Origin: Malus domestica
Taxonomy: Eukaryota; Streptophyta; Magnoliopsida; Rosales; Rosaceae
Length of the DNA: 64,000 bases
Direction of reading: 5' to 3'
Assembly: GCF_042453785.1 (NCBI RefSeq)
Contig: NC_091663.1
Location: 36,601,001-36,665,000, forward strand
Positions within the stretch are counted from its first letter, which is position 1; each line of letters begins with the position of its first letter. The notes beneath the pieces were generated by a model. The model saw nothing but the letters and a program-made list of their open reading frames with translations, did not search any database and was not told where the DNA came from. The position numbers and the translations under genes were made by a program. Shown piece after piece: positions 11,741 to 24,320 of the stretch.

Positions 11741-12813
11741 TCACTTTTGCAGGGCAATGACTTTCTTCCAAGCTGGCCTTGCTGTGATATCAGCTACCCA
11801 TGCGCTAACATGGGGGCGGGACACGAACAGCTTCTTCGATTGTGTTCCCATCAAGTAATGTATGGAGGGAATGTGGTGAAGATCAGCCAAAGTGAATCTT
11901 TCGCCTGCCAAGTATTTCGACTGAGCCAGACGAATCTCATACACATCCAGAACCACAGCCAACTTGGCTTCATATTCCTCCACAACTGCCGCATCTGTGG
12001 GCATTTTAAGCATAGGCTTTATAACTTGCTCAAAGGTCAGTTTTGAGGCCGCCGGGTCGAACTTTTGGCCCTCCACCTCACACCCTACTGCTATCATTGC
12101 CATCTTCTTAGAGTCTTGGAACACCAGCGGGGTTCCCTTGTCAGCATACTCGTGGACAATGTATTGTGTAATTGCCCTTGATTCTGCACATCAGAAGGTC
12201 CACAGCTTAACTTATATGCACAAATTCATATTCATGTACGTTGTGTGTGAATTTGATGTCACGACTACAACTGCGATGCCATATTCCAAGCCAATCAAGA
12301 ACGGACAATGTATTTTAACTTTTTTTCACATGAATGTCCTCGACGGGTTTGTGATACCCCGCATCCCAGTTATAGGCAAATTTTTCTCGATGTGAATGAA
12401 CTAAATACAATTTTATCTTATATAAACAAATTCATATATGCTCCGAGTGTGACAGTGATTGATTGATTTGGATACCGTCACAACTGCATCCGATTTACAG
12501 ATAAGTTTATCACGACGTGAGTGAGCTAAACACAGACTTACCAAAGAGCTTAAGATCTCCGTCTTCGAAAGCTGGAACTTCACCAAATGGCTGCATCAAA
12601 TGAAGAAAAGAAATGTGAGATTTAGTTTTGTTCTTCATGTTCTCATAGTAATCATACACTTACATTGAGGGAAATGAAGGGCTCCTTTTTGTGTTCACCA
12701 GTTCCCAAGTCGATTGGAACAAGCTCAAATTTGATGTCTTTCTCGTAGAGAGCAGCAATCACTCGCCTTGTACAGACCGACAAAACGTTTCCGTGGACCT
12801 TGACTGGAGCCAT
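11741..12813 (-). CDS. Phi-class glutathione S-transferase, complete, 213 aa
   Basis: Exons on the minus strand are 12813-12664, 12590-12542 and 12183-11741 (150+49+443 nt, 214 codons with stop). Residues 1-50 form most of the thioredoxin-fold domain, with [10 protein letters not shown] and the phi motif S-x-x-T-x-R-V (Ser12, glutathione activation). Exon 2 gives [16 protein letters not shown] (glutathione-binding loop). Exon 3 begins [12 protein letters not shown] and holds the helical domain, with a [17 protein letters not shown] stretch and a LADLHHIP stretch. Length and three-exon structure match plant GSTF enzymes such as the Arabidopsis GSTF2 group, which are cytosolic stress-induced detoxification enzymes and ligand carriers. 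No disabling change is seen. The true substrate is unknown. A TATAAATA box lies 83 bp upstream, and it belongs to the duplicated segment shared with the gene at 1-1124. Confidence 0.95.
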
Positions 12814-12895
12814 GACTCTGGAGGAAGAGAAAAAGTAAGAAGGTTGAGCAACTGAGGAACAGATGTGCTGTGATTTGGATCCGGATATGGCCTAT

Positions 12896-12903
12896 TATTT
12901 ATA
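12896..12903 (-). promoter_or_regulatory. TATA box of the second GSTF gene
   Basis: TATAAATA on the minus strand, 83 bp before the start codon, conserved with the duplicate copy at 1201-1208. Confidence 0.6.
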
Positions 12904-13202
12904 AGCCAATGACCATCGGGGAGAAGGACCAACTGCTTCTGAAAAAAGTGGCTATTGGCGCGAGTTCATACGTTAGTCTGGGTTGGCTCTTCAAGAATAA
13001 CATTTTTTATTCGTTATTTGCGCTTAATTTCGGTACACGCTATCGATCCGCTCATACGTAGTTTGGGTTGGCTCTTCAAGAATAACATTTTGTATTCGTT
13101 ATTTGCGTTTAATTTCGGTGTGTGTGGAATTTAACACGCTATCAGTATATTTTTCACTGAATATAGGGCAAAGGCTCCAAGGGGTTTTCGTATGGACCGG
13201 AA

Positions 13203-13363
13203 ATGGATCCTCTAGGATCCTCACATATTAATCTAGTAATTTTTATCAGGTATTATTTATGTTTAATTTTAAATAATAAAAGTCAAATAATTTTTTACTG
13301 CACGATACACGATGAACAGCTGAAATATAAAGATCCTTAGAATTCTCACATAATGGATCAGGA
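13203..13363. mobile_element. MITE in the upstream region of the second GSTF gene
   Basis: Its ends are inverted copies around ATGGATCCTCTAGGATCC and the complement of GATCCTTAGAATTCTCACA. Copy A of the duplication lacks this insert at the matching place (about 1440-1480). A relative in the other orientation lies at about 29037-29235. Confidence 0.6.
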
Positions 13364-13431
13364 TGATGCATTTACGTATGCACCCATGTCACTGGCTACC
13401 GTCCAGTTATCTTAAAATAGAAAAGGACGTC

Positions 13432-14920
13432 CAAATACGACTTTCAGAAAAAGCAAATACCAGTCAAAATATGGCATTCTAAAAAACAAGTTTGTAGCAG
13501 TGCTTCCAAGTTCAGATAATATAATTTAATTACATAATTTAATTTAAGACTAGTCTTTATGCACTCATTCATGCGCGTGTAGAAGATATTTTTTGAATCA
13601 CAACGTGTGACGCGCGATTTACATGTTTTAAATATATTTCTTAATGTTGATAGAAATAAATAATAAATACATTTAATAAAAACGATCTTTCAATTTTCAT
13701 CTACATTTTATTTAATTTACAAATACGACCTTCAGAGAAAGCAAATGCCAGTCAAAATATGGCATTCTAAAAAACAAGTTTGTAGCAGTGCTTCCAAGAA
13801 CTTGAGTTAAAGATTCAGATAATATAATTTAATTACATAATTTAATTTACAACTAGCGTTTATGCACTCGTTCACACGCGTGTAGAAGATATTTTTTGAA
13901 ACATGACGTGTTACGCGCGATTTATATGTTTTAAATTTATTTCTTAATGTAGATGAAAATAAATAATAAATACATTTAATATAAACGATCTTTCAATTTT
14001 CATCTACATTTTATTGAATTTACAAATACTACTTTCAGAGAAAGCAAATGCCAGTCAAAATATGGCATTCTAAAAAACAAGTTTGTAGCGGTGCTTCCAA
14101 GAACTTGAGTTCTAGATTCAGATAATATAATTTAATTACATAATTTAATTTTCGACTAGCCTTTATGTACTCGTTCACACGTGTGTAGAAGATATTTTTT
14201 TGAATCACGACGTGTTACGCGCAATTTACATGTTTTAAATTTATTTCTTAATGTAAATGAAAATGAATAATAAATACATTTAATAAAAACGATCTTTCAA
14301 TTTTCATCTACATTTTATTGAATTTACAAATACGACTTTAAGAGAAAGTAAATGCCAGTCAAAATATGGCATTCTAAAAAACAAGTTTGTAGCGGTGCTT
14401 CCAAGAACTTGAGTTCTAGATTCAGATAATATAATTAAATTACATAATTTAATTTACGACTAGCCTTTATGCATTCGTTCACGCGCGTATAGAAGATATT
14501 TTTTGAATCACGACGTGTTACGGATGATTTATATGTTTTAAATTTATTTATTAATATAGATGGAAATGAATAATAAATACATTTAATAAAAACGATCCTT
14601 CAATTTTCATCTACATTTTATTGAATTTACAAATACAACTTTCAGAGAAAGCAAATGCCAGTCAAAATATGGCATTCTAAAAACCAAGTTTGTAGCGGTG
14701 CTTCCAAGAACTTGAGTTCTAGATTCAGATAATATAATTTAATTTACGACTAGCCTTTATGCACTCGTTCACGCGTGTGTAGAAGATATTTTTTTAATCA
14801 CGACGTGTTACGCCGATTTACATGTTTTAAATTTATTTATTAATGTAGATAGAAATGAATAATAAATACATTTAATAAAAGCGGTCTTTCAATTTTCATC
14901 TACATTTTATTGAATTTATA
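13432..14920. repeat. Five tandem ~300-bp repeats
   Basis: Units begin with caaatac near 13432, 13720, 14023, 14327 and 14630 (period about 288-304 bp). Each has a gccagtcaaaatatggcatt block, a gtgcttccaagaacttgag block, a ttcagataatataattt block and an aattttcatctacatttta end. An isolated relative sits at about 1549-1650, upstream of the first GST gene. The array is therefore an amplification inside copy B after duplication. It is non-coding. Confidence 0.9.
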
Positions 14921-14929
14921 TTAAGATTA

Positions 14930-16380
14930 GAAAAAAATAATATTTAATAAACAACTGATTGCTATCCCATTATGAGGCTAAGCCCACTCCCTCTGCTTAG
15001 TGTAGCTAACATCGTTTGGTAAAAAAAAAATGATCATTTGACAACTAATTAAATCATATTATTATCTGCATGCGAGAGACTTTTTTATAACTGACACTAC
15101 GCACCTCTTAAGTGTTTAAAATTTGAGAAATGATATTTAATAAACAACCACATGCAAAAGACATTTTTTGAATCACAGCACGCTAAGCGCTACTTAGACA
15201 TTTTAAATATATTTATATGCGTGAATTGCTTCAATATTTTTTTATTTCATTTTTATCACCGACGCTACGTGCTTCTTAAGATGTTTTAAACACAACATTC
15301 ATGATTTTTCTTATTTTTTATTATATTTTTCTCACCATCAACTTTGTCATTTGTTTATTATTTTTTCTCTTCCCTTTTATTTTTTTATTCTTTTCTCTGA
15401 TGAACAGTGGAGAGCAGTGTGATGAACAATGGAATTTGGGGTCACGTATGAGACAAAAATTTTGGTGTCACCCACTTTGACAAAAATAATTGGACCAAAC
15501 TGCCCCTCAGCAAAAAAAATTCAAAACCTCCCAAAATAATATATCAAATTATGCAAGGGTAAGTTGGTAATTTGGTCATCATAAAATCTGCTCTCCACTG
15601 TTCATCAGCCTTCCGGCTTTATATATAGACTAGTCTTCATGCACATGCTCACGTGCGTGCAAATTGGTCTATATAAAATTTACATTAAGAATAGAGAAAA
15701 GAATATTTAATAAACAATTGATTGAATCACATTATTGCTAGCCATTGTGAGGCCAAGCTCACCCCCTCCCCTTAGTGTAGATAATATCGTTTGTTAAAAA
15801 AAAACAATCATTTGACAATTAACTTAATCACATTATTATCCTATGCGAAAGACCTGTTTTATAACCGGTATTACACGCTTCTTAGAATGTTTTGAACGTG
15901 TTTAAAAATAGAGAAAATAATATTTAATAAACAACTAATCGAATCATATTATTGCTAGCCCATTGTGAGGCTAAACCCACCTCTCCCCTTAGTGTAGATA
16001 ATATCGTTTGTTTAAAAAAAAAAAAAAACAATCATTTGACAACTTTTTTGATCACATCATTATCTGTGTGTGAAAAACTTTTTTTATAACCTGCATTACA
16101 TGCCTCTGAAGATGTTTGAACATGTTTAAAAATAAAGAAATTGAATCACATTATTGTCAGCCTATTGTGAGGTACTAATTGAAAAAAAAAATCACCAAAA
16201 AATTTATTATTAAAAAATATACTATTAAATTGATGAAAATACCCCTGCCTTATTTGATGCATTATTTTGGGATGCTTTTGAAGTTTTTTGTCTTGGAGGC
16301 ATTTTTGTCCAAATATTTTTGTTGAGGCTTGATGACACCAAATCACTATTCACCTTTTACATTCTCTTTATATATAAGAT
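14930..16380. repeat. Repeated SINE 3'-end-like blocks, AT-rich
   Basis: The pattern ccattgtgaggctaagccca, then ccccttagtgtagataatat and cgtttgttaaaaa, recurs at about 14965-15030, 15735-15800 and 15957-16020, with a shorter piece near 16155. Relatives occur elsewhere in the window beside tRNA-like sequences, so these look like truncated SINE copies. No gene is seen. Confidence 0.55.
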
Positions 16381-17989
16381 TAGGGTGGACAATGGAGTTG
16401 GTCATGCTCCTCCATGCCCAAAAAGTTAATTTTTAGGTCAGATATTGCGCATGTAATTGTTTTTTTGTTTTTTGTTTTTTAAAAAAAGAAAAAGAAAAGG
16501 AACAACTGGTGGCAAACTACCATTATCCTTCCCCTTCAGGGGCTGAAAAGACTCATAGAGACATTTTAGCCTCCTCCTGACCACAAGTCTAGCTTCCACA
16601 CCAACATGTAATTGCGAACCCACATGTAATTGTTTAGGATAAGTTGAATTTCTAAACTGAATAAATTACGAGATACAATTTTCACCCACGTTATTTATTT
16701 ATGTTTTTTTATTGAAAAAAAAAAATTATGTGTGAAACTTTCTTAAACTATGAGCATGTATGGATGCATTTGATGGCCTCTTTAGGCAAGTGCAAGTCAA
16801 AATACGATTTTTTGTAAAAAGCAAGCATATGTATTAGGAGAGATTTTTTAATGTGCCAAAAACGCGAAGCGGTAATACATTTGTAATCATATAAGGGGAG
16901 AGAATTTTGTTTTCCAAGTCTCTCTCAACTTGTATAATGATATGTGTCTATGTTTTGCACGCTAAAAAATCTCTCTTGTAGCAGGTGAACAGTGGAGCTG
17001 GTCATTCTCCTCCATACACAAAAAATCATTGTTTAGGACATGTCGAATTTCTAAACGATAAAAACTATGAGATATGGTTTTTGCACACATTGTTTATTTA
17101 TGTCTTTTCATCGAAAAAAAATAGTGTATGAAAATAACTTTTTTAGACTAAAAACACGTTTAAACGCATTTGGGCTTGGTGGCCTCCTTTATTGTCATTA
17201 GCTTTTCTTTATTTGAAAGAAAAAAAAAAAAACTAACTTTTATATTACCTCATTGGAAACTTACGTTGATTGATGCTTGATTGAAGATAAATGATTTCGA
17301 GGTAATGTGTGAGAAATTCTCCCTTAAGCTTAAATTCGCTACTTAGAGATAATTAACGTAGCATGTTATGGCGGATTACGCTACACTTGTAATAATTCTC
17401 TTGATGGACAACAACTTTGTTATTCTTTTGGATAAAAATCTTAGAGATTTTGATGATCCTCGAATGATATTTGAGGAGGTTGGGAAACACTCGTAGATAG
17501 TTTGGAAGAGAAAAGAATAGTTGAATGAGGATATTTTTCCCCAAAGAATAATAGGTTTATATAGAAAAATTAATTTTGATACAACCACCTAAAACGTCGT
17601 TACGTTTGTTTTTTGTGCCAAGACTTCCATTAACTACAAACATTTCATATTAAACGCCAAGTCTTCGGTTTTGTTGTAAACAAATTAATTTTGACATTAA
17701 GAAAAATAAAATATTAAACGCCAAGTGTTATGTCTTAATCTATACAGGAAATAAATAGACAATTGAAATCATAACGAATGTTTTCAACAAAGATAACATC
17801 AAAAGATCAAAGTAATTTAAGAAAACAGCCTAACTAATAGTAATAGCCATACTAAATGAAATGAATAGAGAAGCAGTTACCCACATTTATAGGAGAGATT
17901 TTTTAGTGTACCCATAACACGAGGCCCCGGGATGGTACATCACTTGTCATTATACAATTGGAGGGATGTTTGAAAATCAAGCATTTGGC

Positions 17990-18383
17990 TTGTTCATGTG
18001 AGTGAATCCACTATTAGCAATGTTGAGCTTGCTCTGCTGCCCCTGGTTGAGTGAATCCCAAGTTACCATCTCCCGTTCTTTCTATTTACCCTTGGTTGGT
18101 CGCGCATCACTCTCTTTAGAGGGGAGCGAAATACTCTTAAAACAATGTCTTTCATGCATAATTAATTTAGGCCAAAAGTGGCTTATGAGAAGTGTCTCAA
18201 TTTTGTCATAGATTGAGTCAAAACTTCAATCTTTGTCAATTTGTATGGCTTTCTCTTTACCTATCCAATCTCACTTAACAAGTCGGAAGAATGCAAGCTT
18301 AAACCTTAGTAGTACAGTGAAGATATGAACCAAAACATTCGTCTCAAAAAAACACATAGTAGAACCAGTACAACCACTCATCT
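17990..18383. other. Intergenic, 3' flank of third GSTF gene
   Basis: It contains a short plus-strand open frame (18002-18211) with no recognisable domain; I do not call it a gene. The part next to 18384 should include the GST 3' untranslated region. Confidence 0.5.
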
Positions 18384-19321
18384 TCAAACTTCACCAAAAT
18401 TCATACCCTCAGCCACTTTCTTGGAGGCAGGCCTAGATGAAATCTCCTCCCACCACGCCTTGACGTGAGGACGATCGTGGACCAACGAAGACCAAGGCGT
18501 CTTCATGAAATAAAAAGTGCCGGGAAAGTGGTGAAGGTCAGCTAGGCTGTAGAAATCACCAGCAAGGAACTTGTTGTTGCTCAGCCTGGTTTCGTACACG
18601 TCCAGCACCTTCTTCAGCTTCTCCAAACTTGCATCCATCACTGTTTGATCTGGTTCCATTCCTACAACAGGCTTTGCGAAAAACTCGAAAATAATTGGAT
18701 CGATTGCAGGGTTGTATTGTTGAGATTCCACTTCTGTCCATACCTTCACCAATGCAGCTTCGTTGAAGTTTTCGTGACGAATGAGATCATGTCCCGTTTC
18801 CTTGAATTTTTCAGCTACATATGCTGTGATTGCCCTAGATTCTGGTGTAACAAATGAAGTAGTAATTAAGGAGGTTAAGCTAGAAACTGTCACAAATTTC
18901 GTTACCCTTCCTTTAACCATCTGCACATCACCCTACATATTTTACATTAGTATTTTTTACGGTCTGAAGAAATGCAGGAGGCTAAAGAACGAGTGTGAAA
19001 ATCACTAGCCAAGATAAAGCACTTACCGAAAAGTGTGATGTCATCGTCTTCTAGTACTGGAACTTTGCCAAAGGGCTGCAGGAACATGATGGAGAAAATG
19101 CAATAAGCTTCTATATATACAGCTACAAAAATCATGGAGAATTGTAAAATGTTTGGAAATGAATGAAACTGTACATTCTTGGTTAGAAATTCAGGCTGCT
19201 TGTTTTCGCAGGCGAAGAGATCAACGGGGACAAGCTCGAAATCAACGCTTTTTTCATGGAGACAAGCGACGACGCGAGCTGTGGAAATAGACACAGAAAG
19301 TCCATGCAGCTTGAGCACCAT
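18384..19321 (-). CDS. Phi-class glutathione S-transferase, complete, 217 aa
   Basis: Exons on the minus strand are 19321-19175 (49 codons), 19075-19027 (49 nt) and 18841-18384 (458 nt), 218 codons with stop. The N-terminus MVLKLHGLSVSISTARVV carries the phi-class S-x-x-T-x-R-V motif with Ser11 as the probable catalytic residue. Exon 2 gives PFGKVPVLEDDDITLF. Exon 3 encodes the helical domain, with [20 protein letters not shown] and a tail like DRPHVKAWWEEIS. It is clearly a different subgroup from the other intact GST and is the parent type of the pseudogene at 6602-10479. Cytosolic glutathione conjugation or ligand binding is expected from the family; substrate unknown. All sites look intact. 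Confidence 0.95.
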
Positions 19322-19408
19322 TGTTGGAGCAGAAGGGAGCTTGGTACGTGCTAGTGCCTAGAGATTTTGGAGAAGAAGATATGTATGCATTGGAGACCAA
19401 GGTCCTTA

Positions 19409-19417
19409 TTAAATATA
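19409..19417 (-). promoter_or_regulatory. TATA-like box of the third GSTF gene
   Basis: TATATTTAA on the minus strand, about 88 bp before the start codon; spacing fits a plant TATA box. Confidence 0.45.
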
Positions 19418-19429
19418 ACTCAAGGCTCT

Positions 19430-21105
19430 GGGATTCATCTTGTTTGAGATACTCTTTGTCGGTTTTTTACATTTAAACTTGTACTGTTACCGCAAATAAA
19501 CAATTTACAGTTTGATGTCAGAAAAATAAGAACAGTAGCACAGTATTGCTGATCAAAACTTCAGTCTGATCTTTCACATGGTTGAATGAAAGCCCCGATG
19601 CAATGACGACAGACGAATTGTCTCGTAGCGCGACGTATGAATCGAGTGTTTGCGAAACAAACAAATTGGTGCAACTGGTTAGCTCTCAGAATGACTATTT
19701 TAGAGTGTTGTTATCCAACTAGTCAGACTTAAAGTGAAATGTTGGGCATAATCTTCTTTGTATGAATAGATTATAGATGTGTACTATTATGTTATGTTGT
19801 GATAAAATATCGGGTGATGTTATCCACACACAAAAGTACTCTTTGTTAATTTTTGTTCTTTGATCATCTTCAATTTTTTCGATTTAAAAGCTTAAAATTG
19901 AGAATAATATATAAAATGTAAAAAAATTGTGTGAATAACACCAATTATCTGGTCAAACAAAGATTTCAGTGCACTGATTTTAAAATGATTAGCAGCATCT
20001 TGAGATATATGCTCTCGTTTTTTAAACACTGCACAAACATCAAGTAAAAAGATTAGCAATTAACAATGAAGAAATGTTAAGGAGATTCTTAAAAGATGAC
20101 GCTTTATGAACCCTGTTACCTTTTATTTTTGGCACAATGTTTTATAACGTTGACACGAAAATTAATCTTACAGTAAGGTGATAGAGAGTCCCATTTTAAG
20201 AGTCTTCTTAGCACTTCTCTTAACAGTGAGTACAACATTGTTAACAAGAGTCACTTTATCTTGTTTACTGAACAAAAATAGGAGGATCAAAGAATCAGAG
20301 AGCTTAAAGATATAAAATGTAAGAAATTGATCTGATTTCTAATTGTTGAGTATTTGATTAAGTTTTATTCAAAAGTATTTGATTACGTATTTCAACGGAA
20401 AAATCACAATTTTGCGGTTTTTTGTGTTTAAACAGAAAAAGTTAAGAACTAAAATGATTTTCCTATCCATATTTTACCAGACACATAAAACCCAACAATC
20501 AAGTCTTGAGAACTATTAACAATTAAGAAAACAAAGCATTGAAAGGGAGCATAAAACATAGGATCCTAGTTTATTCTGTGACCATCAACGGTCAATTTGC
20601 AATTTCCCACACCAATGGCCAAGAGATGGAACCTCAGAACTAATTTAGATTTTTAATCTGCAACATAGGAAGCCACAACACTAGAATTAAAAATAACACA
20701 AGAAGCTCAGAATTTTGAGGACTTCATAAGCTCTTCCAAACGTGACGTAAACGTGACGTTGACAATATCACAAACCAATCAAACACTATCACGTAAGTTA
20801 AAACGCATAACAATACGTAATTGACTTGTGATGCCGTCACTGAAGAATCCGTTGGCGTAGCTTAATCAATTTGGGAACACAAATCAACACCATAAAATAA
20901 CTTAATTAAGTTAGATTTTTTTTTTTCATTTTCAAATTTCGTTATCGGTACAGCACTCAGAAATTTACAAATTTACAATGCTCATGTATTTACAGCATGC
21001 TTTACCCAAACCCTAAAACTAGGGAGAACCATAGCAGCAGACCAAATAGTCCAAACTCCAGAGGACATTATAAGTAAGAAAGGATGAATGGTACAATATT
21101 TCACT
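19430..21105. other. Intergenic between GSTF and ATG18 genes
   Basis: No gene seen. Apart from the MITE at 20090-20222 the DNA is AT-rich. The stretch near 20900-21105 should hold the 3' untranslated region of the ATG18 gene. Confidence 0.5.
20090..20222. mobile_element. Small MITE, family copy 1
   Basis: Inverted ends: atgttaaggagattcttaaa and the complement of tcttcttagcacttctctt. Its core, cacaatgttttataacgttg, then acgaaaattaa, is shared with the copy at 45445-45612 inside the HAK5-like gene. Confidence 0.65.
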
Positions 21106-23683
21106 TCAAAAGGCTTCTTCTGGCTTTAGAAAGTTGTGATATTCCAGCTGGGTCATCTCTCCTCCGTTCACTGGGTCGAACTCGCATCGATAGAAGCTGC
21201 ATCGACATGCAAATTGCATAACAGTGTTTAAACTCCAAACATTTATTCCCATTGTATCATATGCATGATGATTCTTTAATACAGTTCCGTCATGACTAAA
21301 GTGCGAAAGCATCGAAAACTAATTTGTTTTCCTACCTCCCATCCATGCCAAGAATCACCACAGTATTCTTTTGGTGACCAAACGCAACAATGTACTGAGA
21401 ACCCTCAAGCATGCGAAACTGAGCAACCGACCACTCTGAGCTAAAATACTTGGGCAGCACACCTGAAATGCAAGCCTCGCTCAGATCCATTGGTCTGAGA
21501 CTGAGAAGCATAATATGTCGTTTGCCTGTGTACAAGACTACACATGGCATCACAAATTAAGGAGAGGAAAGACACAAACTTCATCACACGCATATGCGCA
21601 ATTGCGGATTGCACCATGTTTTTAACAACTGTTTCACACGGCACACAGATTTCTTCTGTGTATTATTGGATAATTCAAAATTCACTAGTTTTCAGCATAT
21701 GGTATTGAACACTGGGAAAAAGAAAAATTCATTCCCGTCATTCAAGTGCCACTGGCATATACAAATGTGTTCTTAAATCATATGTGTAACTTCAAATTCT
21801 TCCCCTCGAAGCAATATATAATGATTTAAAGTGATACATATATCCCCAAACAAACCATTTGTCAATAGTAAATCTAGAATGTTTAGAGCAGCAAACAAAC
21901 CAGAACAATTTAATCATTTGTTGATGATGAAACAGCAATACTAATGAGAGACAGAGTTTACCTCTGATGAAAGAAAGAGAAGAGTTTGATGATGAAACCA
22001 CAAGATTAGGATCAGATGCACTTCGGGTATTCTCATTTCCAGAGGATCCAGAATTAACCTTGAGGTTAAAAACATGGACCGTTCCCTTGTCACTTGAGAC
22101 CGCTAACCACTGGGCAGTTGAAGAGAATGCCAAACTATAGATTTCTGCTCTGTCTGCACCCCTTCTTACCTGCAATGTATCCAAAACATCCATAATTCTA
22201 CCACCCCGTAATCATACGTCTACAACAGTTGAGACCTTCCAATGAAGGAGGAGGGATGCACCCTCCTCAAAGTTCAGATAAAATGAATAGAGCTGAAGAA
22301 AACAGTCTTTCCAAAGTTCACTAAGCAAAGCATACAGAGAACAAACACGTACACGCAACATGACTTTGTAATGAACATTGAACAGTAGCTGATTTAAATC
22401 CCAACCAACTACAAAACTGAAAGTCCATATAGAATGTACCCTAAATACTCAATCATTACGAGTGAACATTAGCACATCCTAGTCAACGGTTGAACAAACT
22501 TCCTCAAACTTAAGAATGTTCGAATCCAGTCCAAACTGAAATATAAGTCACCATGCCAATGAACTCTAACCTGCAACTTACAACTGCTTTCAAATCAAGC
22601 AAAGCCCCTAAATTATATAACACATTTGCATTGAAACTTGATTAATACTACTACAAGGCTTTCAAATTAACCAAAGCTCCTAAATTCATATCCGAAATTC
22701 GATACCAAGCAATCCCAATTCTCTTGAATCATATGAAACTAACTTCAAGCTAAAATATGTAACTTATTGCATTGAATTATGACAAAGTTCAGAGCTTTTC
22801 AAGCAAAATAAAATTATACCTCTTGTAGCAAAGTTCCGTCGAGAGTATTGAAAATCCGAACGAGAGTCCCTTTGTTGCTGGAAGTGGCGAGCAGCTGGCC
22901 GTCCGGCGTGAGTGCAAAGCAGGCAAGTCTGGAATCGTGAGCCATAATGAACTTGGTCCGCTTCGACGCGTAATGCTCCACCCTAACCTGCCCCTTCTGC
23001 AGCCCAGGGCACACCAGCACCAGCGACCTCGCTACCTGCGACACCGCGCACAGCCCCTTAGGGTTCGCGATAGTTTCAATCTGGTGCAGCAGCTTCAGGT
23101 CGGCGAAATTGTACACGAATATCTTCTGCTCCAAAACGACGACGATACGGTCCCTCCGGAGCCGCACCGACCGGACGACGGAGCGGAACGACAGCTCACC
23201 GATGCACCGCTCCTGGTGGTCGTCCCAGATCATGACCTTATTGGTCGGGTACTGAGGGTCGGGCCCACCACCGACTATGGCCAAGATGTTGCAGCGGAAT
23301 AGCATCTCAACGACGCCGATTCCGCCGCCGTTGTCGAAGTCGCGGCGGAAGAGCTCGCGGAACGGGTCGCAGTTGTAGATCCGGAACCCGTGGTCTGTCC
23401 CCACGGCGAAGCAGGAGTGGTCTTGGTTGAAGCAGACGTGGAACAGAGACGGAGGCGAGCGCGGCGCGGGCGGGGCAGGCTCCGGGGGTGAGGAGGAGAA
23501 TGGGTGGTTGTTGTGGAGGTTGTGGTTAGGGTTTGGGGGCGATTGGTGGTCGTGGTGGTCGTCGCTGGAGTCAACGACAGAGGTGGGATTGTCGTCGGTG
23601 GGATCGGTGGGATCGGTGAGGAAGTCGGTGGCGGAGTTTGGGTCGGGCCAGGAGGGAGGCGAGAAGGCGGAGAGGGTGGCCAT
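21106..23683 (-). CDS. ATG18A: Autophagy protein 18a-like WD-repeat (PROPPIN), 429 aa
   Basis: Exons on the minus strand are 23683-22820, 22169-21962, 21462-21336 and 21196-21106 (864+208+127+91 nt = 430 codons with stop). Residues 1-78 are a Pro/Ser/Asp/His-rich leader. From residue 79 ([18 protein letters not shown]) the seven-bladed propeller follows. Diagnostic segments are [35 protein letters not shown], and the RRG motif (Arg290-Arg291-Gly292) across the first splice site in [17 protein letters not shown]. PROPPINs use this Arg-Arg-Gly to bind PI3P/PI(3,5)P2 on autophagosome precursors, where ATG18 with ATG2 supports membrane growth. The tail reads [14 protein letters not shown]. The closest known plant type is ATG18a, needed for stress- and starvation-induced autophagy. 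No defect is seen. Confidence 0.93.
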
Positions 23684-24029
23684 CGGAGGAGGAGGATCTG
23701 GGTGGTGGGATTTTTGAGGATTCTGAGGGGTACGTTTAGATGATCGGGAACCAGAAGAGGATAGAGTCCGCTCAAATTACTGATTCAGCCTTTTCGGGAT
23801 TGGGCAGCAGAAGGTAGGTTTTGGAGGCAAATATAGGGAGAAGAGTGTCATTGTATAAATGCAGGCGATTTTGTTCTTTGATTGGAGTGCACGACAAAAG
23901 CGGAGATGTGTTTCGCGCGTCGAAACCACGGCTAATAGGAACTGAATTGGTGGGTATTTATAAGTTTGATTTTCATAAAAAAACGAATTTGAATTATATT
24001 ATTATTAACTCATTATGAAGTTAGGTGTA

Positions 24030-24305
24030 CTTATTATTTTTTAGTATAGATAATATTGTTTGTTAAAAAAAAAAAAAAAACCTTATGATTTGGGGTAAAT
24101 TTTTAATTTCAGGATAGAAAAAATGGGTTAGTATAAATAATATCGCTTGTTAAAAAAAAAAACACCTTATGATTTGGGGTAAATTTGTAATTTCATGATA
24201 GAAAAAATAAGTTAGTATAGATAACATGGTTTGTTAAAAAAATAAAAAAAAACAAAAAACCTTATGATTTGGGGTAAATCTGTAATTTCATTATAGAAAA
24301 AATGG
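24030..24305. repeat. Three tandem ~85-bp repeats
   Basis: Three copies of tagtatagataatattgttt, then poly-A, ccttatgatttggggtaaat and aatttcaggatagaaaaaat, starting near 24040, 24131 and 24213. They sit directly downstream of the tRNA gene. The unit resembles the 3' ends of SINE-like repeats elsewhere in the window. Confidence 0.8.
24297..24302 (-). terminator. Pol III oligo-T terminator for tRNA-Asp
   Basis: Six T residues on the minus strand, about 19 nt after the last base of the tRNA, the usual Pol III stop signal. Confidence 0.7.
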
Positions 24306-24320
24306 GTTTAAATGATTGTG

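Larger units (their letters stand above)
11755..17970. repeat. Segmental duplication, copy B (expanded)
   Basis: Collinear with about 1-3800. It is longer because of a MITE (about 13203-13363), a five-copy tandem array (13432-14920) and dispersed repeat blocks (14930-16380), none of which is present as such in copy A. Both copies end near a block reading gggatggtacatcac. Confidence 0.75.

Noticed and set aside
11964-12395. 143-codon plus-strand frame opposite the GST exon 3
   Set aside because: Antisense shadow of the GST gene with no family resemblance.
13432-14920. CRISPR-like regular repeats
   Set aside because: The ~300-bp units are tandem without unique spacers; this is a plant nuclear tandem array, not a CRISPR.
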